A stretch of 64,000 nucleotides of DNA from Bosea sp. AS-1 (GTDB lineage Bacteria > Pseudomonadota > Alphaproteobacteria > Rhizobiales > Beijerinckiaceae). The stretch spans positions 1-64,000 of the forward strand of contig NZ_CP022370.1 in NCBI RefSeq assembly GCF_002220095.1. The letters are read 5' to 3'. The translations under genes and the position numbers were made by a program. This document shows, piece by piece, positions 52,112-59,435 of the stretch. The first letter of the stretch is position 1; every line of letters begins with the position of its first letter. The notes under the pieces were generated by a model. It ran no database searches. It worked only from the letters and a program-made list of their open reading frames with translations, and was not told where the DNA came from.

Positions 52112-52638
52112 AGCTTGTCCGGCTTGGACCGGACGAGGTCTTCCATCGCTATCTGACGCCAAAGTGGGCATTCGTGCCGACCAGCGGAGCTGGCGCAGCT
52201 ATGGTCGGCGGCCGCTTCAATCGAATTGGTGTCGAGGCGCTTTATCTTTCGCGCGCGCCGCAGACTGCTCTGGAGGAATATCGCCAGGGTTCGTCATTGA
52301 CCCGACCCGCGACGCTTGCTGCATACATGATCGACCTTCAACAAGTCGTCGATTTCTCCGCCGGCTATGATCCGAATGTCTGGGCAGCGGCCTGGGCGTC
52401 ATGGGACTGTGACTGGCGGAAAATCTACAACATCCTAGGCAAGATCCCGCCATCCTGGCCGCTTGCAGATGCTGCGATTTCCGCGGGCTATGGGGGGATC
52501 TTGTTCCCGTCACTCCGGCATCCGGGTGGAACCAATCTGGTCGTTTTCGGCGCAAACCTGAGCGCTTCTGATTCCGTCGCAGTCCACGATCCAGACGAGA
52601 GCCTTCCCAAAGATCAATCCTCCTGGTCCAAGGCCTGA
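52108..52638 (+). CDS. RES-domain toxin (module B)
   Basis: 176 residues. HRYLTPKWAFVPTSGAGAAM, GGRFNRIGVEALYLSRAPQT (Arg of the active site), ALEEYRQGSS (Glu) and GILFPSLRHPGGTNLVVF (Ser). NAD+-degrading toxin family. With its antitoxin it helps keep the plasmid in the population or aborts infection. Sequence is not close to module A. Confidence 0.9.
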   Translation: MKLVRLGPDEVFHRYLTPKWAFVPTSGAGAAMVGGRFNRIGVEALYLSRAPQTALEEYRQGSSLTRPATLAAYMIDLQQVVDFSAGYDPNVWAAAWASWDCDWRKIYNILGKIPPSWPLADAAISAGYGGILFPSLRHPGGTNLVVFGANLSASDSVAVHDPDESLPKDQSSWSKA

Positions 52639-52832
52639 CGTTCAAGCGATGATGCGAGCACGCCGGTGAAAAGCCAAACGGCACAGGATCGTCCCTTGCT
52701 CAGGCCAGGGCGGTAACGAGGCAGCCAGCGACGGCTCTCGTTGGCGTCTCGTGCGACGAACGGGAGTGGGACGAGACCGCGCCCGCTGCCGCGATGCCAA
52801 TCCACAAGACGTCAAGCGTCATCACGGCTCCT

Positions 52833-53636
52833 TCAGCGCGCGACGAGCAGGATGAGCATCGCGGTGCCGAGCGCGATGCGATACCAAGCAAACGGCGCGA
52901 AGCCGTGGCGCGAGACGAAGATGACGAGCGTCCGAACAACCAGCAGGCCCGCGATGAACGCAGCTGCGAATCCGATCGTGATGACCAAAATTCCGCTCCC
53001 CTCAAGGCTCATGCGGTTCTTGTAAAGGTCGAAGATCGTTGCCCCGAACATGGTCGGGATCGCGAGAAAGAATGAGAACTCCGCCGCCGTCGGGCGATCC
53101 ACCCCGAGAAGACGTGCGCCCATGATTGTGGCGCCCGAGCGCGACACGCCCGGGATCATGGCGAGGGTCTGAAACAGGCCGATCTTGAACGCGGTGCCGT
53201 AGCTGATCCTCTCAAGCGCAGGGCTGACCGCCTCATCTGCCACGATGATCCGCTCAATCGCGAGGATGGCGAATCCTCCAAGAAGAAGGCTGACAGCCAC
53301 GACCCATGGGGAGAACAGTACCGTCTTGATAAAGCCGTGTGTGAGAGCGCCGACCGCGGCAGCTGGAAGGAAACCGATCAGGACGATGAGCGCAAAATGC
53401 CGTGCCCGCCGCTCGGAAGGCAGCCCACTGATCATCTCAAGCAGCCGCCTCCTATAGATCCAGCAGACCGCCAAGATCGCTCCGAGTTGGATGGCAATCT
53501 CGAAGACCCGACCGGGCGGACCATGAAACTCGAGCAGATCGACGAGGAGGATCAGGTGACCGGTAGAGGACACCGGGATGAACTCGGTCAAGCCTTCTAC
53601 AAGGCCTAAAAGGGCGGCAAGCACAAAGGTGGACAT
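52833..53636 (-). CDS. uppP: Undecaprenyl-diphosphatase (BacA/UppP)
   Basis: 267 residues from the ATG at 53636. Active-site blocks LGLVEGLTEFIPVSSTGHLI and MIPGVSRSGATIMGARLLGV. Integral membrane enzyme that recycles the undecaprenyl carrier lipid for wall synthesis and gives bacitracin tolerance. The ATG overlaps the stop of an ArsR-type regulator, so its expression is tied to that regulator. An extra copy on a plasmid is unusual. Confidence 0.94.
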   Translation of the reverse strand: MSTFVLAALLGLVEGLTEFIPVSSTGHLILLVDLLEFHGPPGRVFEIAIQLGAILAVCWIYRRRLLEMISGLPSERRARHFALIVLIGFLPAAAVGALTHGFIKTVLFSPWVVAVSLLLGGFAILAIERIIVADEAVSPALERISYGTAFKIGLFQTLAMIPGVSRSGATIMGARLLGVDRPTAAEFSFFLAIPTMFGATIFDLYKNRMSLEGSGILVITIGFAAAFIAGLLVVRTLVIFVSRHGFAPFAWYRIALGTAMLILLVAR

Positions 53637-54058
53637 CACAGAAGGCCCTCGATACCGAACGGCGCCGCGCTGAAGCGCTGGAGAAGGTCACGCATCATCG
53701 CGACTTGCCCGTTGCACCGCATTAGGCTCGTCATCACCGTCCTTCGAAACTTGACCGTGCTCACCGGCATGGGGGCCATGTCGCGGATGATGCAGGGTAC
53801 GTGCTCATCCGTCGCTGCGTAAAAGACCTGTTTGTCCAGCTTTTGGCAGCGCGCGGCGCGCAGGAGCCGCAAGTGGTGGCTGACAAGCGTAGGCGAGATG
53901 CCGACACGCCGAGCGATGTCTCCCACGCATTGCGGGTCATCCAGACATGCGACCATGATGTGAAGTCGGTTCCCGTTGCCGAGCACGCGAAAGATCTCGG
54001 CGAGATCAGCGGTCTGTTCTCTCACTAGAGCTGGCATAACGTCCCAGACGTTGAGCAT
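53636..54058 (-). CDS. ArsR-family regulator coupled to uppP
   Basis: 140 residues. EIFRVLGNGNRLHIMVACLD, VGDIARRVGISPTLVSHHLR and LLRAARCQKLDKQVFYAATD make a winged helix. The last 45 residues (MAPMPVSTVKFRRTV onwards) look unlike the family, and another frame there also reads plausibly, so a frameshift near 53780 is possible. Effector unknown; CxD in VACLDDPQCV may sense metal. Confidence 0.75.
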   Translation of the reverse strand: MLNVWDVMPALVREQTADLAEIFRVLGNGNRLHIMVACLDDPQCVGDIARRVGISPTLVSHHLRLLRAARCQKLDKQVFYAATDEHVPCIIRDMAPMPVSTVKFRRTVMTSLMRCNGQVAMMRDLLQRFSAAPFGIEGLL

Positions 54059-54214
54059 CCCTTCATCAAGGTTTCATGCTTTCGTCAAAGACCGACGATG
54101 ACGTAGCTGCCATCATGACGCTCCATTCAAGCTTCATGATGGTGCAAAGCCGGGGTCGATTGGAAGATGTAGGCGATTTGATCTGGTTAGCCCGGACTGG
54201 CGCCAGCGTGTGCC

Positions 54215-55441
54215 TTACAGGCCGAGAAGGCCGCCGAGCAGGCGCTTATAGATCGGCTTAGCCGCTGGTTCTGCTACCTGCAGCGGCGGACCAGCCGGCA
54301 GCGACGCGGCCTCCAAACTTGCAATGTGGGTTTTGACAGGCTTGGCCACTGCGGCCGGAGTAGAAATGACGACTGGCATTGACGAGGATTGCTCCATAGT
54401 CGTCCCGGGTCGAGCGGGAGCTGCCACCGCAACGGCGGTTGACCGGGTCGTCGGATTGGGTTTACCGGGCGCCATTTCTCCGATCGAGATCACCTCCGGG
54501 TCCCGCGCTAGCGCATCGGGTCGACTGACGTCTCCGATCGACCGTCGGGTGCGATCGTCGAGGGCTGTGTAGGTGCTTGCGCTGGCCGCAGCCATGGCGA
54601 CCTCGCGGAACGATTGATGCCCCCCGCCATCCTCGTAGACGAGACGGATCGACGGCGTACCCTTGCTTACGAGCTCTGCAACCTCACGCTCATCGCGGGC
54701 TTGCTTAATTGCGACTGCAGCAATTGTCGCCCGGTCGGCCTCGTTAAAGGCGTAGCGCCCGCCGACGACAGTCCAGACGGGCTCCCGCTTCGCCACCTCA
54801 AATCGGTCCGAGCCCTCTTTCAGGTTCTTCCAAAAGGCGATGTGAGGGTCGGAGCGGTGCTTCGCCAAGTTCTCCGCCGTCATACGAAAGGGATAGGACT
54901 GGAATTGGAACGTACGCTGTCCGCCGGCGAACGCCTCGCGTGCAACGGCATAGACTTCCGCAATCGCCTCGTCGGTCATGGCAAAGCAGCCCCGGGACGA
55001 GCAGGTGCCATGGACCATCAGATGCGAACCGGTTCGACCGTGCGAGCGGTCGTAAGCATTCGGGTAGCCTAAGTTGAATGACAGGAACAAGCTGGAATTC
55101 GGGTTCATCGCCCCAGGCGTCACGTCATAGAAGCCCTCGGGCGCCTGTCGGTCACCCTCGCGGATCTTCGGTCCAAGCTGGCCTGACCAGCGACACATGG
55201 GGTAGGTCTTGAGCAAGGTGTATTGCCCATCAGGCTTCCTCTTCCAGATCTCGACCTCCGACTCCTTTTTGTAGGAGCGCATTAGGATCGGGTCAGACGC
55301 GGACACACCCTTCTCGGCCATCAGTGACAACGTGGTCGGCGGAATCGGGGTGCGGTCGCGCGTCGATCTGTAGCTCTCGTCAACACCCTGGCAAGCCACA
55401 AGCGAGAGCGCGAGGCCCACGGCGACGACAAACCGGCTCAT
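54215..55441 (-). CDS. Exported L,D-transpeptidase (YkuD family) lipoprotein
   Basis: 408 residues from the ATG at 55441 with GGAG upstream. Lipobox in VVAVGLALSLVACQGVD. YkuD catalytic motif SHLMVHGTCSSRGCFAMTDE with the Cys nucleophile, preceded by EGFYDVTPGAMNPNSSLFLS. The C-terminal half is Ala/Pro-rich and low in complexity. It should cross-link or modify peptidoglycan. Together with uppP it makes a small envelope-maintenance patch. Confidence 0.88.
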   Translation of the reverse strand: MSRFVVAVGLALSLVACQGVDESYRSTRDRTPIPPTTLSLMAEKGVSASDPILMRSYKKESEVEIWKRKPDGQYTLLKTYPMCRWSGQLGPKIREGDRQAPEGFYDVTPGAMNPNSSLFLSFNLGYPNAYDRSHGRTGSHLMVHGTCSSRGCFAMTDEAIAEVYAVAREAFAGGQRTFQFQSYPFRMTAENLAKHRSDPHIAFWKNLKEGSDRFEVAKREPVWTVVGGRYAFNEADRATIAAVAIKQARDEREVAELVSKGTPSIRLVYEDGGGHQSFREVAMAAASASTYTALDDRTRRSIGDVSRPDALARDPEVISIGEMAPGKPNPTTRSTAVAVAAPARPGTTMEQSSSMPVVISTPAAVAKPVKTHIASLEAASLPAGPPLQVAEPAAKPIYKRLLGGLLGL

Positions 55442-55523
55442 GAACACTCCGTAAACTATGTGCCACGCCCCGCTGGCAGTTTGGCGCCGTGATGTTGTTT
55501 ACTGCAGTCGAGGTTGACCGACA

Positions 55524-55930
55524 ATGAACGATCGTTAGTGGCACTCTGATGGCTCGGCTGTCCGGCTCCGTGTCACCCCTTGGAAATCGGCATGCTTCAC
55601 CTTCAGCGTCACCGTGTGGGCACTGACTTGCTTGGCCTCGCAATGTCGTCAGACTTACGCGACGAGAGGAGCGATCTCGGGGCGAGCCGCCTCGCGCTCG
55701 GAGATATCGATCGCGAACGTGTCCTGGGGACCGAGCGATTTTCAGACTCGGTCCGGTTCCACTGGTGGCTCGTCGATCCCGCGCGCGATCCGATAGTACC
55801 AGCCACCCCACTTCCCGAAATGCTCCTGTAGGAATCCCAGCAGGCCTTCAGGTCGGCGCCCGTCGGGCACGAGCCTTTCAGTCTCGGCGTGAGTCGCCGG
55901 CCCGGCATCGAGGAGTTTCTTCACGGCGAG
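55524..55930 (-). pseudogene. dinB: Decayed dinB (DNA polymerase IV) fragment
   Basis: On the minus strand, TGADLKA then LLGFLQEHFGKWGGWYYRIA and RGIDEPPVEPDRV are typical DinB little-finger sequence in two frames. It continues past a TGA as KSLGPQDTFAIDISEREAAR, further stops, and then RHCEAKQVSAHTVTLKVKHA with DFQGVTRSRT. Both ends are missing. This is a remnant with several stops and at least one frameshift. Confidence 0.75.
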
Positions 55931-55939
55931 GGCTTCGAC

Positions 55940-56160
55940 GAAGGCCGCTTTGCCTATTTCCTGAACTCAATCGCCGGGAAACAGCACTGCGTCGCCGGTC
56001 CGTCCGCGCTTCTCAGCGCTTCGAACCTCACCGAGCTCGCCGTCGCCACTGCAATCAGCCTGTTCGGGTTCAATTCCGGGGCGGCGCTCGCGACCGTCGT
56101 CGGCGTGTGGATCGAGGTGCCGGTCACGCTGAACGTCGTCTGGATCGTGGACCGGCCAAA
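55940..56160 (+). pseudogene. Truncated 3' remnant of an acr3 gene
   Basis: FAYFLNSIAGKQHCVAGPSA, LLSASNLTELAVATAISLFG and FNSGAALATVVGVWIEVPVT match the C-terminal region of the intact Acr3 (EQHCVAGPSALIGASNFFEL and so on), with many substitutions. The N-terminal four fifths are absent. It joins the dinB fragment on one side and the MerR gene on the other. Confidence 0.85.
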
Positions 56161-56218
56161 CATTGGGCGTATCGTGCACTCCGTAGCTCCTACAGGCTCA
56201 AGTGGAAAAAGCGCCCCG

Positions 56219-56618
56219 ATGATGCAAAGCCTGACGATTGGCAAACTGGCGGAGCTCGCGGGCGTCAATTTGGAGACGATCCGCTACTACCAGCGCATCG
56301 GCCTTATGCCGGAGCCTGGGCGAACGCCGAACGGCTATCGCATCTACGGGGGAGGGCACCTACGGCGATTGTCCTTCATTCGGCGCTCGCGCGAACTCGG
56401 TTTCAGCATCGAAGAGATCAAGGCGCTCCTTGCATTGGCGGAGCCTGGGCAGGCCTCGTGCATCGAGGTTCGCTCGCTGACGCTGGCCCATCTGGATGAA
56501 GCGGGCCAAGATTGCCGATCTCCGGCGGCTCGAAAGCATTCTCGCCCAGACTGTCGATCAATGTTCCGGAACGAGGGCGCCAGCCTGTCCCGTCCTCGAA
56601 ATGCTGCAGGATTCCTAG
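56219..56618 (+). CDS. MerR-family metal regulator, one frameshift
   Basis: MMQSLTIGKLAELAGVNLET, IRYYQRIGLMPEPGRTPNGY and RRLSFIRRSRELGFSIEEIK are the DNA-binding part. The frame slips after LTLAHLDE near 56500; the family continues RAKIADLRRLESILAQTVDQ, CSGTRAPACPVLEMLQDS. The slip equals one extra or two missing bases. Cys in QASC plus CSGTRAPAC match the ligand layout of sensors of divalent metals (ZntR/CadR/PbrR/MerR) more than CueR, which has Ser at the first place. Confidence 0.78.
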
Positions 56619-56708
56619 CCCGCGAGGTAAACGGGTCGACATTGATGTCCCGCCTCCGAGCCGATCGCACTGCAACAGCGGGACGGAGCTGCCTGTATCG
56701 TCGCCCGC

Positions 56709-57051
56709 ATGGCAAAGCTAAAAACCACGATCGTTTTCGGTTCCGGTGCCCGGATCGGTCCAGGCACGATCGCGCTGCTCAAAGGCATCCGCGATACCAG
56801 GTCGATCTCAGCCGCCGCCCGCAGCAGGGCATGGATTACAAGCGCCTGGACGCCGCTCGAGAGCGTCAATCAGGCGTTCAACGAGAGCGTCGTCGTCGCT
56901 TCGCCCGGCGGAACGCGGGGCGATGGAGCCCCGCTCCCACCCTTCGGCCTGGAATTGTTGGAGCGGTACCGGCGCATCGAACAGCGCGCGACCGCTGCAG
57001 CGGCGGAAGATAGCCAAGGCGCGAATGCGCATATTGGCCAGATCGCGTTAG
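56709..57051 (+). CDS. ModE-like winged-helix regulator, frame-disturbed
   Basis: MAKLKTTIVFGSGARIGPGT, IALLKGIRDTRSISAAARS and LESVNQAFNESVVVASPGGT with FGLELLERYRRIEQRATAAA match the LysR-like N-terminal domain of ModE. The recognition helix reads RAWITSAW, where the adjacent frame reads QGMDYKR as the family has, so two compensating indels surround it. Near the end another slip restores a short tail and a TAG at 57049. It lacks the molbindin domain, as do many small ModE-like proteins near copper genes. Confidence 0.65.
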
Positions 57052-57140
57052 ATGGACTCTTGAGAACTATTCGCCGCGATGACGATGTCTTGAAATCGCC
57101 AGCCTTTCGCAATCGGCACGATTGTGACATTTCTGATGTC

Positions 57141-57494
57141 ATGAAGCTCCGGCTCCTCGCGCACTCTCTAGTTCTGGCCCTGTTCGTCACGGCCACCGTA
57201 CTGGCTGCCTTCGTCAGCCCGGCGGGGGCTCGCCATGGCCGGATGGATGCTGCGGAAACAGCGATGCCGATGGATGCCGACATGTCGTGCTGCCCACCGG
57301 ATCAGGGAAAGAAGAAGGACTGCACCACGAGCTGCCCGGCGTTGAGCTTCTGCCTGGCCAAGTGCTTCGCGAGCGAGCCCACGGCCTTCGTCACGCTCGT
57401 TCAGCCGGTCGTCACCGTTCTCGGACTGGCCGGCGACGATGCCGCCCACGCCTCGCGGCCGTTCGAGCCGCCGGCGCGACCTCCGCGAACCTGA
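57141..57494 (+). CDS. Exported Cys-rich small protein of the copper operon
   Basis: 117 residues with a signal peptide (LLAHSLVLALFVTATVLAAF). Mature part: MPMDADMSCCPPDQGKKKDC, TTSCPALSFCLAKCFASEPT, giving seven Cys and several Met. Such proteins commonly precede Cus-type efflux genes in alphaproteobacteria and could bind Cu(I). Downstream of the ModE-like gene in the same frame, but the signal peptide fixes the start. Confidence 0.68.
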   Translation: MKLRLLAHSLVLALFVTATVLAAFVSPAGARHGRMDAAETAMPMDADMSCCPPDQGKKKDCTTSCPALSFCLAKCFASEPTAFVTLVQPVVTVLGLAGDDAAHASRPFEPPARPPRT

Positions 57495-57621
57495 GGCATC
57501 GCCAGCGCGACAGCGCTGGTTTCGTCCGCACGGCAGTTCCGGGCGGACGGTGAGCCGTGGCCATCGCCACGTTCAAGGCTGTGCGCACGCGCGGCAGCCT
57601 GATGCATTCAGGATTTTGATC

Positions 57622-58020
57622 ATGACCCCTATCAACATGTTGCGCGCGTTCGCCGCAGCGCTTCCGCTCGCCGCCATCTCGCTCCCAGCGTTGGCGGACA
57701 TCAAGGATTATGAATTCCGGCTCGTGCAGAGCGAGCTCAAGCAGGGCAACGGCGTTACTGTCGCCGTCCAGCTTATCGATAAGCGCTCGGGCAAGCCGGT
57801 CCCCGACGCCGTGATCTTTGCTCGGCGCATCGACATGGCGCCCGATGGCATGGAGATGATGGCGTCGACGATCGAGGGGATGCCCGCGACCGAGCCCGGA
57901 ACCTACCGCTTCAAGACCAACCTGACGATGGCCGGAGGCTGGCGCCTGTCGCTCAGCGCCAAGATCCAAGGCGAGACCGGCACGCTCGAAAACAAGCTGA
58001 TCCTCAAGGTCGTGCCATGA
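57622..58020 (+). CDS. FixH/YtkA-like exported protein
   Basis: 132 residues with a signal peptide (LRAFAAALPLAAISLPALAD). The body is one beta-sandwich: YEFRLVQSELKQGNGVTVAV, DKRSGKPVPDAVIFARRIDM, TEPGTYRFKTNLTMAGGWRL. Met-rich MAPDGMEMM could bind copper. It overlaps cusB by 4 bases. Confidence 0.78.
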   Translation: MTPINMLRAFAAALPLAAISLPALADIKDYEFRLVQSELKQGNGVTVAVQLIDKRSGKPVPDAVIFARRIDMAPDGMEMMASTIEGMPATEPGTYRFKTNLTMAGGWRLSLSAKIQGETGTLENKLILKVVP

Positions 58021-59435
58021 AACCCGTCGCCCTCACGGGCCTCGCTCTCGCCGCCATTCTGGCGGCGGGAAGTGCAGGCTATTGGGCCGGGCATCGTGGT
58101 ATTGCGTCGGCGGGCCTGCGCTCCTGGTTCGGCATCGAAGGCTCGCTCGCGGCGAACGAGCCCGTCGGAACCGGTCCGGTCGTCTACTATCAGGACCCGG
58201 ACCGGAGGCCCGTCTATTCGGCGCAGCCGCGCCAGACCGAGGACGGCAGGCCCTTCACGGCCGTCCGCGCCAGCCAGGACATCAGCTTCGAGGAGAAGCC
58301 CGCGACCGGGGAACGGACGGTGCAGGCCGACCCGAAGCGTGTCCTCTACTACCGCAATCCCATGGGGCTCCCGGATACCTCGCCGGTTCCGAAGAAGGAC
58401 TCCATGGGCATGGATTACCTCCCGGTCTACGAAGGCGAGGGAAACGAAGACGGCGTCATCAAGCTCTCGCCCGGGCGCATCCAGCGCAGCGGCGTGCGTT
58501 CCGAACCAGTCCGGCGGCAGAGCATCGTCCAGACCATTCATGTGCCCGGCGTGGTCCAGCTCGATGAGCGGCGGGTTTCGGTGGTGACGATCCGGGCGGA
58601 TGCCTTCGTCCAGGAGGTCGCCCCGATCACGACGGGCGACCGCGTCACGAAAGGCACGCGACTGGCGCGCATCTACTCGCCGGAGATCAGCACGGCGGGC
58701 GCGCAGTTCATCACCGAGCTCAATGCCGTGGCGCGCGGCGTACCCGAAGGCGGCGCACGACAGCGGCTCGAAAACCTCGGCGTCCCTTCGGAAGTCATCG
58801 CCGAGATCGAGCGAAACCGGAAAGTGCCGCTCACGATCAACTGGTCGGCACCGCGTGACGGCATCGTGCTGGAACGTTCGGTCAGCGACGGCATGAAGAT
58901 GACGGCCGGCGGCAGTCTGTTCCGGCTCGCCGACATCTCGACGATCTGGGTTCTGGCCGATGTTCCGGAACGCCAACTGGCTGCCGTCGGCATCGGGGCA
59001 CCAGCCACGGTGCGGTTGCGCGGCCGTCCCGGGAGCTCCTTCGAGGGACGCGTCAGCGTGATTTACCCGGAGATTGCCGAGGCAACGCGGACGGCCAAGG
59101 TCCGCATCGAGATCGGCAATCGCGACGGCATGCTGCTGCCGAACATGTATGCCGACGTCGAGATCGGCTCCGGTGACGCAGGTCCGCTGCTCGCCGTTCC
59201 CGACAGCGCCGTGATCGATAGCGGTACGCGCCGCGTCGTCATTCTCGACCTGGGCGAGGGTCGGTTCGAGCCGCGCGAGGTCAAGCTCGGCCGCCGCGGC
59301 GATGGCAGGGTCGCGATCACCGAGGGTGTCGCCGAGGGCGATCGCGTCGTCGTCTCGGCCAACTTCCTGATCGATGCCGAGAGCAACCTTAAGGCCGCCC
59401 TGAGCGGCTTCGCCCAGCCGGAGGCCAAGCCATGA
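58017..59435 (+). CDS. cusB: CusB-type RND periplasmic adaptor
   Basis: 472 residues. One N-terminal membrane anchor, then two heavy-metal-binding-like segments: VVYYQDPDRRPVYS (about 55-70) and RVLYYRNPMGLPDTSPVPKK with DSMGMDYLPVYEGE (about 103-140). The adaptor core has VPGVVQLDERRVSVVTIRAD, TRLARIYSPEISTAGAQFIT, SAPRDGIVLERSVSDGMK and PNMYADVEIG. It links CusA to the outer-membrane factor and passes Cu(I)/Ag(I) to the pump. Confidence 0.93.
   Translation: MKPVALTGLALAAILAAGSAGYWAGHRGIASAGLRSWFGIEGSLAANEPVGTGPVVYYQDPDRRPVYSAQPRQTEDGRPFTAVRASQDISFEEKPATGERTVQADPKRVLYYRNPMGLPDTSPVPKKDSMGMDYLPVYEGEGNEDGVIKLSPGRIQRSGVRSEPVRRQSIVQTIHVPGVVQLDERRVSVVTIRADAFVQEVAPITTGDRVTKGTRLARIYSPEISTAGAQFITELNAVARGVPEGGARQRLENLGVPSEVIAEIERNRKVPLTINWSAPRDGIVLERSVSDGMKMTAGGSLFRLADISTIWVLADVPERQLAAVGIGAPATVRLRGRPGSSFEGRVSVIYPEIAEATRTAKVRIEIGNRDGMLLPNMYADVEIGSGDAGPLLAVPDSAVIDSGTRRVVILDLGEGRFEPREVKLGRRGDGRVAITEGVAEGDRVVVSANFLIDAESNLKAALSGFAQPEAKP

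Noticed and set aside
54062..54250. 61-codon plus-strand reading between the arsR-type gene and the L,D-transpeptidase
   Set aside because: No motif or supporting context; runs into the 3' end of the transpeptidase gene in antisense.
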